Counted from the stretch's first letter, positions 16,446 to 26,673 are shown. The stretch: 64,000 bases of DNA from DATAEK01 sp036258055 (GCA_036258055.1 DATAEK010000009.1:43072-107071), one strand, 5' to 3'. The notes: a model not told the origin generated them from the letters alone. Program-made: numbers and translations.

Positions 16446-17669
16446 ATGCGCTCACTTGTCCTCGTTTTTCTCCTGTTGGTGTGTGCCCTGTCTCTTCGAG
16501 CACAGGACTGGAATCAGTGGCGCGGACCGTCGAGGACCGGCGTCACGGCCGGGTTCAAGGCACCGGCGGTCTGGCCCGATCGCATGAAGCAGATCTGGAA
16601 GGTGGACGCGGGTGAGGGTCACGCATCTCCGGTCGTCTCCGGAGCGCACGCCTATCTGCTGTCACGCGTGAGCGATCGGGAGGCAGTTACGGCATTCGAT
16701 CTCGCGACCGGCAAACAGATCTGGCGGCAGATGTACGACGCGCCGTACCAGGTGAACCCGGCGGCGACCACGCATGGCAAAGGGCCAAAGTCCACACCGG
16801 TCGTCGACGGCGGGCGGCTGTTCACGTTCGGTATCAGTGGGATTCTGTCGGCATGGGACGCATCCACGGGCCGCCTGCTGTGGCGCAAGGATTTCAAGAG
16901 CGACTATCCCATGACGGTGCCTGACTTCGGGACTGCGATGTCGCCGATCGTCGTGTCGAATCTGTTGATCGTACACGTGGGTGGTGGAGGAAAGGGCGCG
17001 CTCATCGCGCTCGATCCTCAGACCGGCGCCAGCAGGTGGGCCTGGACCGGCGATGGTCCGTCATACGCGTCGCCGATCGTCGCGGACTTCCGCGGCGTCC
17101 GCCAGATCGTCACGCAATCCCAGTCGCACGTCATCGGCATCGCGCTCGCTGACGGCAAACAGCTCTGGCAGATCCCATTTACGACCGACTACGACCAGAA
17201 CATCGTGACGGCGGTCGTCTCCGGCGAGCTCGTCGTCTACGGCGGTGTGTCGAAGCCGCTGACGGCCGTGCGTGTGACGCAATCTGCGGGGAAGTGGACG
17301 ACCGAGCAGGTCTGGCAGAATCCGGATGCCCCCATGTACATGAGCTCATCTGTCGAGCTGAGTGGCTTGCTGTTCGGCATGACCCACCGGAACCGCGGAC
17401 AGTTCTTCTGTGTCGATGCCAAAACGGGGAAGACTTTGTGGACCACGCGCGGGCGGGAAGGGGACAACGCGGCGGTCATTGCGGCCGGCGGGCTGCTGAT
17501 GACGACGACGACGGAGGGAGAGCTGATCGTGTTCCGTCCCAACGCGCAGTCCTTCGATGTCGTCAAGCGCTACACCGTTGCGGAGTCGCCGATCTGGGCG
17601 CACCCGGTTCCCGCCGGAGCTGTGATCCTGATCAAGGACGCGACGTCGCTGTCCGCATGGGGATTCTGA
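16446..17669 (+). CDS. Secreted PQQ-like beta-propeller repeat protein
   Basis: A 407-residue protein with signal peptide (RSLVLVFLLLVCALSLRA then QDW). Propeller blades are marked by repeated TAFDLATGKQIWR, SAWDASTGRLLWR, IALDPQTGASRWAW and FCVDAKTGKTLWTT motifs, the pattern of PQQ-dehydrogenase-like and BamB-like proteins. No cytochrome motif or full quinoprotein dehydrogenase active site is seen, so it is more likely a structural or binding propeller than an alcohol dehydrogenase. The start ATG 16446 has GGAGG at 16436-16440; another ATG at 16431 overlaps the permease stop. It follows the ABC permease by 11 bases and so probably belongs to that operon. Confidence 0.85.
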   Translation: MRSLVLVFLLLVCALSLRAQDWNQWRGPSRTGVTAGFKAPAVWPDRMKQIWKVDAGEGHASPVVSGAHAYLLSRVSDREAVTAFDLATGKQIWRQMYDAPYQVNPAATTHGKGPKSTPVVDGGRLFTFGISGILSAWDASTGRLLWRKDFKSDYPMTVPDFGTAMSPIVVSNLLIVHVGGGGKGALIALDPQTGASRWAWTGDGPSYASPIVADFRGVRQIVTQSQSHVIGIALADGKQLWQIPFTTDYDQNIVTAVVSGELVVYGGVSKPLTAVRVTQSAGKWTTEQVWQNPDAPMYMSSSVELSGLLFGMTHRNRGQFFCVDAKTGKTLWTTRGREGDNAAVIAAGGLLMTTTTEGELIVFRPNAQSFDVVKRYTVAESPIWAHPVPAGAVILIKDATSLSAWGF

Positions 17670-17748
17670 GCGCGAAGGCCACGTGACCGCTGGAACGTCG
17701 CCGCCTTCGAGCTCGGCTCGTGAGGCCCCCGCGGACGCCAGAGGCCGG

Positions 17749-19077
17749 TTACGTCCCGATACAGAACAGTTGATCGTCGGTGCGGATGAAGATCTGGCCG
17801 TTCGAAATGGCCGGTGATGCCACGGCCCGGGCTCCGATCGCGTTCCGCGCGACAACCTGTGGTTGCCGGCCGGCCTTGAGGACGATCGTCTCGCCGTTCT
17901 CGCTGACGAAATAGACGTGCCCCGCCCCGGCGACCGGCGATGCGGAGAACACGCCGTCCACGCGTTCCTGCCAGATCCGCTGACCCGTCGCCGCGTCGAT
18001 GACGGTCAGGACACCGACGTCATTGGCCATGTAGACTGCGCCCTCGTAGTAGAGCAGCGACGACACGTAAGGCGCACCGGTGCCGACCTGCCAGGTGACA
18101 TGCGTGGCCGTAATGTCGCCGCGTCCGCCCGGCTTGATCGCCAGGTAAGGACCGCTGCGGTAGCCGCGGCTGGCGTAGATGATCCCTTCGTGCACGACCG
18201 GTGACGGAATGGGGAACCGATTCGTGTCGCCGGTAAACCACAGGAACTCCCCGGTCCGCGCGTCGTAGGCGTCGATGCGCTCGCTCGAGTTGACGATGAC
18301 TTCCGCGCGGCCCGCGCTCTCGACGATGAGCGGCGTACTGTAGGAGGAGCGTCCCTTTCCCCGATCGGCTTTCCAGCGATCCTTGCCGGTGCGTTTGTCG
18401 AGCGCGAGGAGATATGACGCCGAGGGCTGATCGCAGAGCAGGATCAGGAGATCGTCGTAGAGCGCCGGCGAGCTGCCGTGCCCCCATTGAATGTCGAACG
18501 GCGCGATCTCCTTTCCGAGATGCCGCTGCCAGACGATAGCGCCGTTGCGATCGAGCGCGGCGATTTGCCCGGTCCCGAACCACGCGAAGACCAGCGAGCC
18601 GTCGCTGACCGGGCTGGGTGTCGCGAGATTGTGCTTGTCGTGGACGGGGGTGAGCGTGCCCTCCGCCTCGATCCGTCGCTCCCAGACGCGCTTGCCGCCT
18701 GCGCGCGCAAAGGCTTCCACAACGAAAAACGTCTTGCCGGCGTCGACCGGATGTCCCGCGCCGAGCGCGCGCTCGCCTTGCGCCGCCGCGTCACCGCCCT
18801 GCACGAGCCGCGGGTGATTCCCCTCGCGTCTGAGGCCGGCACCGATCTGCGAGGTCACGAAAACCCGATCGCCGCTGACGATCGGCGTCGAGACGCCCAC
18901 GCCGGCGATGGGTGCTTTCCATGCCACGTTCTCCGTCGCGCTCCAGCGCGTCGGAAGCGTGCGATCCGGCGCGACGCCGCTCGCCGCGGGTCCGCGCCAC
19001 TGCGGCCAGTCATCGGCGTTGAGGCCCGCACTACCCAGGGACACGACCAGCAGAGCAACGAGATGTCGAAGTCGCAT
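17749..19077 (-). CDS. Secreted PQQ-like beta-propeller repeat protein
   Basis: A 442-residue exported propeller protein with signal peptide (LRHLVALLVVSLGSAGLNA) and then DWPQWRGP. It contains blades such as LALDKRTGKDRWKAD, DAYDARTGEFLWFTG and TVIDAATGQRIWQERV. It resembles the protein at 29182 (both have PQWRGP then a TENVAWK segment), so they are paralogs. It lies 50 bases after the histidine kinase on the same strand and may be read from the same transcript. Enzymatic activity is not evident; known relatives are annotated as PQQ-binding-like proteins, with function undefined. Confidence 0.85.
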   Translation of the reverse strand: MRLRHLVALLVVSLGSAGLNADDWPQWRGPAASGVAPDRTLPTRWSATENVAWKAPIAGVGVSTPIVSGDRVFVTSQIGAGLRREGNHPRLVQGGDAAAQGERALGAGHPVDAGKTFFVVEAFARAGGKRVWERRIEAEGTLTPVHDKHNLATPSPVSDGSLVFAWFGTGQIAALDRNGAIVWQRHLGKEIAPFDIQWGHGSSPALYDDLLILLCDQPSASYLLALDKRTGKDRWKADRGKGRSSYSTPLIVESAGRAEVIVNSSERIDAYDARTGEFLWFTGDTNRFPIPSPVVHEGIIYASRGYRSGPYLAIKPGGRGDITATHVTWQVGTGAPYVSSLLYYEGAVYMANDVGVLTVIDAATGQRIWQERVDGVFSASPVAGAGHVYFVSENGETIVLKAGRQPQVVARNAIGARAVASPAISNGQIFIRTDDQLFCIGT

Positions 19078-19127
19078 GCCGGGATTCTACACGGCGCTGC
19101 CAGGCTGGCGCTCCTTCCGTTGACCGG

Positions 19128-20501
19128 TCACGACTTCAGCGGAAGCAGCGCGACGAAACGGGTGCCGCCCGTCGCCTCGGTGTCGAGCTGAAGGCTCCCG
19201 CCGTGCGCTTCCGCAATCCAACGGGCGATGGGAAGGCCCAGACCGCCGGCTCCCGACGATCCAGCGGGATCGAGACGGACGAACCGCTCGAAGATTCGCT
19301 CACGATCGCCGTCGGGGATCCCGGGACCCGGGTTGGAGACGTCGATCCGTACTGAGCCCTCGCTGCGCGCGATGCCGACGCTGACGGTTTCACTCGATGG
19401 CGTATAGCGGATAGCGTTCTCCAGCAGGTTGAGGATCATTTGCCGAATCAGGGTCTCGTCTCCCTTGAACTGCACGTCGTCTGTTGCGTGCGCGGTGATG
19501 CTGACGTGACGCGCGTCGCCGAGGACGCGCGCCGCGGCGACGCAGTCCTCGACCACCTCGTTCAGGTAGAAGTCCTCCGGCTGCAGCGGTTGCGCCTCGC
19601 AATCGGCCAGCGCCAGCATGAACATGTCCTCGACCATGCGGGTCAGCCGCCGCGTCTGCTCCGCGATGAGCTCGAGCGACTCGCGATACTCCGCCGCGGG
19701 CCGTTCTTCCCGCGCCAGCGTGACCTGCGCCGCGGTGCGCGCAACCGAGATCGGGGTTCGGAGCTGATGTGACGCGTCAGCCATGAACTGACGTTGCGCG
19801 GTCAGCGCCGCTGACAACCGATCGAGCACCCGGTTGAACGCGCCGCCCAGGATACCGAGCTCATCCGCCGCATTCGGGATGTCGAGCCGCTCATCGAGAC
19901 GCCGCGTGTCGATGTGATCAGCCTGGTGCGCCATCAGCGCGAGCGGCCGGAGCGCCTGACGGCCGGAGAGCCATCCGCCGGTGGCGGCCACGAGCAGCGC
20001 CACGGAGATCGCGATGGCCAGCGTGTAACCCACCGTTGCGCGCTCGCGCGCGAACGGCTTGAGCGACGTCCACGTCACGACTCGAACGACTTCGCCGCTC
20101 ACCGTGACGTCGGCAGCCCGCGCGCGCACCGGGCCACCAGCCGTTTGCAGGGTGACCGGGGATTCGGTCGAGATCGTGGACACCAGCGACGACAGATCCG
20201 GTGCACCCGACGACCGGGACGCGAAGATACGGCCGCCGCGACCGATGATTGCGATGCCGCTTCCCGGAATCTCGAGCTCGGACAGCGCGTCCTGCGCGGC
20301 ATCCGGCACGGCCAACCGCTCAGCGATCTCGTTGCGGAAAACCCCCGTCGCGGACGTGAGGTCCCCGGCGAGCAGGTCGTCGATTCGCGCGATCCCCAGC
20401 CGGGCGTGCACGATCGAGAGCGTGACGGCGACAACCGCCAGCACGATGAGGACGACGGCGCTGTACCAGGCGGTCAGCCGCGCGCGGATTGAGAGAGCCA
20501 C
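19128..20501 (-). CDS. Sensor histidine kinase of the efflux-operon two-component system
   Basis: A 457-residue membrane kinase starting at GTG 20501. Helix 1 is at about 12-32, a periplasmic sensor domain runs to about 155 and helix 2 covers about 158-178. A HAMP linker (about 180-232) follows, then the HisKA dimerisation helix with phospho-acceptor H245 in ASHQLRTP. The ATPase domain shows the N box NLLENAIRY, G1 NPGPGIPDGDRERIFERF and G2 GAGGLGLPIARWIAE. It follows the response regulator by 31 bases in the RND operon, which suggests that it senses a periplasmic toxin or metal and controls the pump. Confidence 0.94.
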   Translation of the reverse strand: MALSIRARLTAWYSAVVLIVLAVVAVTLSIVHARLGIARIDDLLAGDLTSATGVFRNEIAERLAVPDAAQDALSELEIPGSGIAIIGRGGRIFASRSSGAPDLSSLVSTISTESPVTLQTAGGPVRARAADVTVSGEVVRVVTWTSLKPFARERATVGYTLAIAISVALLVAATGGWLSGRQALRPLALMAHQADHIDTRRLDERLDIPNAADELGILGGAFNRVLDRLSAALTAQRQFMADASHQLRTPISVARTAAQVTLAREERPAAEYRESLELIAEQTRRLTRMVEDMFMLALADCEAQPLQPEDFYLNEVVEDCVAAARVLGDARHVSITAHATDDVQFKGDETLIRQMILNLLENAIRYTPSSETVSVGIARSEGSVRIDVSNPGPGIPDGDRERIFERFVRLDPAGSSGAGGLGLPIARWIAEAHGGSLQLDTEATGGTRFVALLPLKS

Positions 20502-20532
20502 GATTGGTCTCGCCAGTCAGTAATGGGGACGG

Positions 20533-21210
20533 TCACTCGGGTGGCGTCAGCGCATAACCCTCGCCGCGGCGGGTTCGAATCATCGACTCCCCACCAGCGT
20601 CGTCGATCTTACGCCTCAGGCGCTGAACGTAGACATCGATGACGTTCGACAGCGGGTCGTACGAGTCGTCCCACACGTGCTCGGCAATCTCCGCACGGCC
20701 GATCACCCGGCTGGCATGGCGCGCGAAGTACTCGAGCAGCGCGTACTCGCGTGTGGTCAGCGGCAGCCTGCGCCCGCGCTTGGTGACCTCGCGCGCTCGC
20801 GTGTCGAGGACCAGCGGCCCGACGGTCAGGCGTTCGGGGAGCGGCGGCCGGACGCCGCGCCGGATGAGCGCGCGAAGCCGCGCGAGCAGCTCGCCGAAGT
20901 CGAACGGTTTCGTCAGGTAATCGTCGGCGCCGCTGTCCAGTCCCTGGACGCGCGCCTGAACCGCGTCGCGCGCAGTCAGCATGAGGATCGGGACCGAGGA
21001 GCTCGCACTGCGGAGCCGGCGGCAGACACTCAGGCCGTCGATGTCGGGAAGCAGGACGTCGAGGATGATCGCGTCGTAGTCGGTCGTGCTGGCCCGAAAG
21101 AGAGCGGTCCGGCCGTCAGCGGCGACGTCTACGGCATACGCCTGCTCGCGCAGCCCCTTTGCCAGCATCCTGGCTGCGTCCGGTTCGTCTTCTACCAGCA
21201 GTAGCCGCAC
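20533..21210 (-). CDS. OmpR/PhoB-family response regulator
   Basis: About 225 residues. The receiver domain has the acidic pair E8-D9, phospho-acceptor D51 in ILDVLLPDIDG, T79 and K101 in YLTKPF. The C-terminal winged helix has LTTREYALLEYFARH and the closing DVYVQRLRRKID with RGEGYAL, classic OmpR family. I use the GTG at 21210 because RLLLVEDEP is the usual N-terminus; a TTG at 21246 would add 12 residues. It lies immediately downstream of the RND pump gene and upstream of its kinase. This efflux plus two-component layout resembles metal or cationic-drug pump loci. Confidence 0.95.
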   Translation of the reverse strand: MRLLLVEDEPDAARMLAKGLREQAYAVDVAADGRTALFRASTTDYDAIILDVLLPDIDGLSVCRRLRSASSSVPILMLTARDAVQARVQGLDSGADDYLTKPFDFGELLARLRALIRRGVRPPLPERLTVGPLVLDTRAREVTKRGRRLPLTTREYALLEYFARHASRVIGRAEIAEHVWDDSYDPLSNVIDVYVQRLRRKIDDAGGESMIRTRRGEGYALTPPE

Positions 21211-21246
21211 GTGTGTCAGAGCTCTATCACGTCGATTCGGTGACAA

Positions 21247-24200
21247 TTACGCACGGCGGGCTTTGAACGCCGCATAGAGTCCGGGCACGATCAGCAGCGT
21301 GATTGGCGTCGAGAGCGTCAGCCCGCCGATGACCGCCAGCGCCAGCGGCTTCTGCAGCTCGGCGCCGGATCCGAGTCCGAGACCGAGCGGCAGCAACCCG
21401 AAGAGCGTGCAGAAGGTCGTCATGAGTATCGGCCGCAGCCGGATGCGGCCCGCGTGCGCGACGGCGGCGTCGAATGGCTCGCCGCTCTCGTGCAGCCGCT
21501 CCGTGTAGTCGAGCAGCATGATGCCGTTCTTGACGACAAGGCCGATGAGCAGGATGAGACCCATCGCCGACGACACGTTCAGGTCCGTTCCGGTCAACAG
21601 CAGGAGCAGCAGCGCTCCACCAATCGACAACGGCGCGGCCAGCAGGATCAGAAAAGCCGGAATGAACGCCCGGAACTGGATCACCAGGATCGTGAACACG
21701 AGAAAGATCGCGATCCCGAATACCATCAGCAGCTCGCGGAACGCCTGGCGCTGCGATTCGTACTGCCCGCCAATCTCGTAGGTGTAGCCGATTGGCAGCT
21801 TCATCTGCGCCAGCCGCGAGCGAATCTCGTCGACCGCACTGCCGAGGTCGCGGCCTTCCAACCTGCCGGTGACCAGTGCCATGCCGCGCAGGTTCTCGCG
21901 CAGGAGCTGTGCCTGTCCATCCGAGCGGCTCGTTCGGGTGACCGTCGTGACTGGAATCAGCTGCCCGTCGGCGGTGCGCACCAGCGTCTGAGCCAGCTTG
22001 GCAGGGTCGAGCCTGAATGCATCAGGATAACGCACCCGCACCGGGATGCGGCGATCGAGCAGCCGCAGATCCGTCGCCACGTCGCCGAGCCACGCCGCCG
22101 AGAGCTGCACGGACACCTGTTCGGCTGACAGCCCGTAACGTGCGGCGGCCACCGGATCGACGGTCCAGGTTGTTTCGGGATTCCCTTGCTGCATGCCCAC
22201 GACATCCACGACGCCCTCGATCTTGCCGAGCATTTCTTCGACCGGCTCGGCAAGCTCTCCGAGGACGGCGGTATCGTCGCCGAAGATCTTCACTTCAATC
22301 GGCGTGGGGTTGCCTTCGAGATCGCCGAGCATGTCCTGGAGGAGCTGCACGAACTCGATTTCCGCTGTGGGCGCTGCCTCCTGTAACGCCGGCCGCAACG
22401 CCGAGATGATCTCCTCAGCCGAACGCGAGCGCTCGTTCCGCGGCTTCAGCCGCACCAGGATGTCGCCTGTGTTCTGCGGCGTCGCGAAGAGCCCGAGCTC
22501 GGACCCCGTCCGCCTGGAGTAGGCGGCAACTTCCGGCGTGGCGGAGATGACCTTCTCCATCGCGCGCACCTGACGATCGGTTTCGTCGAGGGCGGTGCCG
22601 GCCGGGGTCAGGTAGTCGATGACGAATCCACCCTCGTCCGCCGGAGGCAGGAACCCCGTGCCGATCTTCGTGTACAGGCCGACCGTCGCAACCGCCAGTA
22701 ACACCGCGACCGCGACGGCGACGAACGGACGGCGCACCATGAAACCGACCCACCGCTGGTACAGTGCGGTCAGGCGGCCCGACGTCATCGGGCGCGCGGT
22801 GTGGTGTTTGAACGCGCGCTGCGCCAGGAGCGGAACGACGGTGATGGCCAGGCCGAGGGAGAGGAGGACGGCGACGCTGAGGCTCAGCGACAGCGCGCGA
22901 AAAAACTGACCCGAGACGCCGGACAGCAGGCCGAGCGGCGCGAAGACGACGACCGTCGTCAGGGTCGAACTGACCAGGGGCGCGATCAGCTCGGACACCG
23001 CCACATCCACCTGCCCACTGCCTTCCGCGGCGCGCCTGTAAATGTTTTCCACGACCACGACCGCATCGTCGATGACCAGGCCGATGGCGACGGCGAGGCC
23101 GCCCATCGACATCAGGTTGATCGAGCCGCCGAACACGCGCATGAAAGCAAAGGTCGGGATGACGGCGAGCGGCAGCGTCAGCGCCGCGATCGCTGTGAGC
23201 CGCAGGTCACGCAGGAACACGATGAGGACGATGATCGCGAGGAACCCACCGATCAGGATGGCGTCCCGAACGTTGGCGATCGCCGAGCTGACGAATTCCG
23301 CAAGGTCGTAGACCTTGGTGATGTGCAGACCGGCGGGCAGCGCGTGCGTCAGATCACTGACGGCCGCCTCGAGTCCGCGCTTGAGGTTCAGGATGTTCGC
23401 GCCGATCTGCTGGGAGATGCTGATTGAGACCGCATCACGTCCGTTGCCGGTCACGAGCAGGGTGCGATCCGGAGAGCCGGGAAAGACTTCGCCGAGATCC
23501 GCGACGCGAATCGTCGCGCCGTTCTTCGACAGCACCGGCGCTGATTCGATCTGATCGATGCTGGTCCACAAGCCCGACGCGAGGCTGAGGTGCTGCTGGC
23601 CTGACTCGGCGAATCGCCCGACCGGGACAAGCTGATTCTGTGCCTTGAGTGCGGCGGAGACATCCGGGACCGTCAGGTTGGCCGCCGTGAGCTTTCGCGG
23701 ATCGAGGACCACCTCGATCTCGCGCGTGTCGCTGGCGAGCACCTCGATCCGGCCTGCACCGGGGACCCGTGCAAGCGACGGCCGCATCACGTACAGCGCG
23801 TAATCGTTCAGATCTGCGGTCGGCACGCTCCCGGTCAGGCTGAGAATGAACATCGGGAAAACGGCCGGCGTCAGCCGCTCGACGATGAGGTCGGTATCCG
23901 CCGGCATGTCCCCGCGAATCTCCGCGACGCGGTTCTGCACCTGTTGCAGCGCGACGATCATGTCGGTCGATGGATCGAACTGCGCCGAGATCTCCGCGCC
24001 GCCTCGGATGGTGGTCGATCGAACTCTGCGGATCCCCGGAACCTCCCTGACCGCCTGTTCGACCGGCCGCGTGACGGTCAACACCATCGATTGCGAGGGC
24101 AGCGTTCCGCTGCGGGCGATGATGACGATGCGGGGGAATTCGAGCGGAGGGTAGATGCTGCTGGGCAGCGACCACGCCGCGATGGCGCCGGCCACTACGA

Positions 24201-24261
24201 GCGCGATCGACACGACGATCGCCGCGCGCGAGTGCCGGATGGCTGTGGAGGCGACGCTCAT
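21247..24261 (-). CDS. RND efflux pump, inner-membrane component (pump 1)
   Basis: A 1004-residue RND permease with 12 predicted helices and two large periplasmic loops. Helix 4 carries GLVIDDAVVVVENIYRR; the paired Asp is the AcrB-type proton relay rather than the HME heavy-metal pattern, which usually has a single Asp here. The duplicated pseudo-repeat is seen in the second-half motifs (LILLIGLVVKNGIMLLDY, RIRLRPILMTT). Its ATG overlaps the TGA of the membrane fusion gene (ATGA, 24258-24261). Expected to export hydrophobic compounds across the envelope in a tripartite complex with the two upstream gene products. A few residues shorter than typical HAE1 pumps (about 1040). Confidence 0.94.
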   Translation of the reverse strand: MSVASTAIRHSRAAIVVSIALVVAGAIAAWSLPSSIYPPLEFPRIVIIARSGTLPSQSMVLTVTRPVEQAVREVPGIRRVRSTTIRGGAEISAQFDPSTDMIVALQQVQNRVAEIRGDMPADTDLIVERLTPAVFPMFILSLTGSVPTADLNDYALYVMRPSLARVPGAGRIEVLASDTREIEVVLDPRKLTAANLTVPDVSAALKAQNQLVPVGRFAESGQQHLSLASGLWTSIDQIESAPVLSKNGATIRVADLGEVFPGSPDRTLLVTGNGRDAVSISISQQIGANILNLKRGLEAAVSDLTHALPAGLHITKVYDLAEFVSSAIANVRDAILIGGFLAIIVLIVFLRDLRLTAIAALTLPLAVIPTFAFMRVFGGSINLMSMGGLAVAIGLVIDDAVVVVENIYRRAAEGSGQVDVAVSELIAPLVSSTLTTVVVFAPLGLLSGVSGQFFRALSLSLSVAVLLSLGLAITVVPLLAQRAFKHHTARPMTSGRLTALYQRWVGFMVRRPFVAVAVAVLLAVATVGLYTKIGTGFLPPADEGGFVIDYLTPAGTALDETDRQVRAMEKVISATPEVAAYSRRTGSELGLFATPQNTGDILVRLKPRNERSRSAEEIISALRPALQEAAPTAEIEFVQLLQDMLGDLEGNPTPIEVKIFGDDTAVLGELAEPVEEMLGKIEGVVDVVGMQQGNPETTWTVDPVAAARYGLSAEQVSVQLSAAWLGDVATDLRLLDRRIPVRVRYPDAFRLDPAKLAQTLVRTADGQLIPVTTVTRTSRSDGQAQLLRENLRGMALVTGRLEGRDLGSAVDEIRSRLAQMKLPIGYTYEIGGQYESQRQAFRELLMVFGIAIFLVFTILVIQFRAFIPAFLILLAAPLSIGGALLLLLLTGTDLNVSSAMGLILLIGLVVKNGIMLLDYTERLHESGEPFDAAVAHAGRIRLRPILMTTFCTLFGLLPLGLGLGSGAELQKPLALAVIGGLTLSTPITLLIVPGLYAAFKARRA

Positions 24262-25346
24262 TTTGCCGTGGCGGCGAGGCTGATCGAGGCGCCGTCGGGT
24301 AACCCGGTTTGCCCGCGCACGATCACGAGCTCACCAGCCTTGAGCCCGGATTTCACTTCCACGTGCGATTCATCGGCGACGCCCACCTCAATCTTCCGGC
24401 GGTGGGCTTTGCCCCCTTCGGCGACAAACACGGCGGTCTCGTCCCCCTCGCGCACGATCGCGGCGACGGGGACCACGAGGACGTTCTTGTGCTGCTCGGC
24501 ATCGATGTCGACCTGCACCGGCGTTCCGGCCGCGAGCTTGGTATGCGCTACGAAGGCGAGCCGCGCCTGTGCGGCGGCGGCGCCGGGCAGCACGGCGGCG
24601 GGCCGCGTCAGGACCTTCAACTCTTCCGGATCTCCCTCCGTGGCCGACACCAGCTTCGCCGATGCGCCCGGAACGATCCGCGGAACGTCAGGGATGGGGA
24701 TCGCCGCGCGTACTTCCAGGCGCCGCGGATCGATGACCCGGAGTACGGGCTCGGTGGCCGAGGCATCGACGAAGTCGCCGGGGTTGTGCGTACGCTGGGC
24801 CACTACGCCGTCGAAAGCCGCCCGGACGACCGCGCGCGCGGCCAGCGTGTCGGCCGAGCCTAGTGCTGCCGTCGCTTCGGCGAGGGCGGCTTCCGCGTCG
24901 GCGATCTCGCGGTCTGCGTCCTCGACCTCCTTCCGCGCCGCGACCCCGCGATCGTACAGATCGTGCGCGCGGGTCTGCGCCGCTTTCGCGTTCTTGATGC
25001 GCGCTTCGGCGTGCGCCACCTCGGCGCGCTTGGCGGCAGCCTCCGCACTGAGGGACGGAATGTCGAACCGCACGAGCACGTCACCGCTGCGGACGACGTC
25101 CCCTTCGGCTTTCGGCATCTCCGCGATGCGCGCGGCCTCCGGTGCGCGAACGAGGAGATCGGCACCCGGTGCCGGCTCGATCGATCCGGTGGCGTGCACC
25201 TGAGTGAGGATCGTGCCGAAGGCGGCGGCCTCGGTCGTGACGGGCACCACCGTCTGCGTTTCGACTTGCTCGGGTGCCTCGTGCGAACAGGCGGCGAGCA
25301 CGAAGCCACAGGCGACGACGACGAAGACGCGACGCGGGAAGGTCAT
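24258..25346 (-). CDS. RND efflux membrane fusion protein, lipoprotein (pump 1)
   Basis: A 362-residue HlyD/AcrA-type adaptor with a lipoprotein signal ending VLAAC (C20 would be lipidated). The order is barrel-sandwich half 1 (LVRAPEAARIAEMPKAEGD), a long alpha-hairpin (about 95-165, AAKRAEVAHAEARIKNA), barrel half 2 (ARAVVRAAFDGVVAQR) and a C-terminal beta-barrel and membrane-proximal domain. It overlaps both neighbours by ATGA, so the three pump genes are tightly coupled. Confidence 0.92.
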   Translation of the reverse strand: MTFPRRVFVVVACGFVLAACSHEAPEQVETQTVVPVTTEAAAFGTILTQVHATGSIEPAPGADLLVRAPEAARIAEMPKAEGDVVRSGDVLVRFDIPSLSAEAAAKRAEVAHAEARIKNAKAAQTRAHDLYDRGVAARKEVEDADREIADAEAALAEATAALGSADTLAARAVVRAAFDGVVAQRTHNPGDFVDASATEPVLRVIDPRRLEVRAAIPIPDVPRIVPGASAKLVSATEGDPEELKVLTRPAAVLPGAAAAQARLAFVAHTKLAAGTPVQVDIDAEQHKNVLVVPVAAIVREGDETAVFVAEGGKAHRRKIEVGVADESHVEVKSGLKAGELVIVRGQTGLPDGASISLAATAK

Positions 25347-26584
25347 GGGAGCGGGGTTCCCATCGCGCGCTCGAGATCCGCGAGTGCATTCTGGAAGTCG
25401 AGCGCAGCCTGCAAGGCGCGCAGTCGAGCGTCGCGGGTGGCCTGAAGCGCCAGCAGGAACGCGGAGATTCCGGTCTGTCCCAGCTTGTACGAATCCTCGG
25501 CCATGCGCTCGACCTCGGTTGCCTGAGGGAGAATCTGATCGCGGTATCGCAAGTACTGCTGGCGCTGCGCGTCGGCCACGGTCGCCGCCGACACCGCGTC
25601 GCCGGTGATCCGGGCGAGCGCTGCTGCACGCTGACCGGTCAGCTGGGTCAGCGCTGCCTCCTCGACGCGCACCCCCGCGCGGTGACTCGTGACGATCGGC
25701 ACCGTCATCGCGACCGCCGCGCGCCAGCCGACGTTGAACTCCGGGTCGGCGTTGCGGGTGATCGTCCCATCAGGCGTGATGTCCGGGACGCGATTGGCCT
25801 GCGCGAGCGCCAGCCTCGCGCGTTGCTCGGCGATCCGCCGATCGATGACCGCGATCTCGCTGCTCGATGACTGCGCCCGCGTCGCCGCATCGGCGGGCGA
25901 GACGACCACGCCGGCTTCCGCCGGTGTCGCGAGCGCGGGTGCGGCGTCGAGCGGAAAGGCGAGGAGCGCGTTGAGCTGTACGCGCGCGCCGTCCGCGGCG
26001 GCCTTCGCGCTTACGGCGTCGTTGTCGACCTGTGCCAGCGCGAGCTCGGCTTGCAGAACTTCGAGACGCGGGGCGCTGCCCGCCGTGAAGCGCGCCTGCG
26101 CCGCGTCACGGACACGCGTCGCGAGGTCCCGGAGCTCGCTGAGCAGCGTGAGCCGGGCCTCGGCGATTACGCGGGTGAAATACGCGCGACGTACGGCGTT
26201 CCGCACTTCGATCGTCGTCTGCGCGAGCTCCGCCTCACCGGTTCTGAGTGTGGCCTCGCCGACGGCCACGCGCTTGCCGCGCTTCCCGCCGAGCTCGATC
26301 GGTATCCCCATGCCGTAGGCCTCCTTCGGCGTCTCGCGCTCGAACTCGACGTGCGCTTCGGGGTTGGGTCGCTCGCGGGCGACATCGATGCCGGCCAGGT
26401 CGACCGGCCGGCGCAGGCGCGACGCGGCAATCGTGGGGTTGGCCTCGAGCGCGCGCGCGAACGCGGCGTCGAGCGTCAGGACAGGAGGCGCTTGCGCGGA
26501 AGGTGCGGCGGACAGCAGAGACAGTACGCCTCCGACGGCCAGCACTACTGCGCTGGCCCTGCATCCATCGCGCATTGCGCCCAT
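25343..26584 (-). CDS. TolC-family outer membrane efflux protein (pump 1)
   Basis: A 413-residue outer-membrane factor with signal peptide (ASAVVLAVGGVLSLLSAAPSAQA). The two OEP repeats are long coiled-coil helices, for example TLDAAFARALEANPTIAASR at the start, ELAQTTIEVRNAVRRAYF and the matching YLRYRDQILPQATEVERMAEDSYKLGQ in the second half. It is the first gene of the pump-1 operon (OMF, MFP, RND, regulator, kinase). The end overlaps the adaptor gene by 4 bases. The orphan permease gene ends 89 bases upstream on the same strand. Confidence 0.92.
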   Translation of the reverse strand: MGAMRDGCRASAVVLAVGGVLSLLSAAPSAQAPPVLTLDAAFARALEANPTIAASRLRRPVDLAGIDVARERPNPEAHVEFERETPKEAYGMGIPIELGGKRGKRVAVGEATLRTGEAELAQTTIEVRNAVRRAYFTRVIAEARLTLLSELRDLATRVRDAAQARFTAGSAPRLEVLQAELALAQVDNDAVSAKAAADGARVQLNALLAFPLDAAPALATPAEAGVVVSPADAATRAQSSSSEIAVIDRRIAEQRARLALAQANRVPDITPDGTITRNADPEFNVGWRAAVAMTVPIVTSHRAGVRVEEAALTQLTGQRAAALARITGDAVSAATVADAQRQQYLRYRDQILPQATEVERMAEDSYKLGQTGISAFLLALQATRDARLRALQAALDFQNALADLERAMGTPLP

Positions 26585-26673
26585 TATTGACCAGCCGATG
26601 ATGAACGGCCCATGAACTGTACGGATAAGCTGCGAGGGTTCAAGCGCATCATGGAATTCAAGCCGCGCGGCCG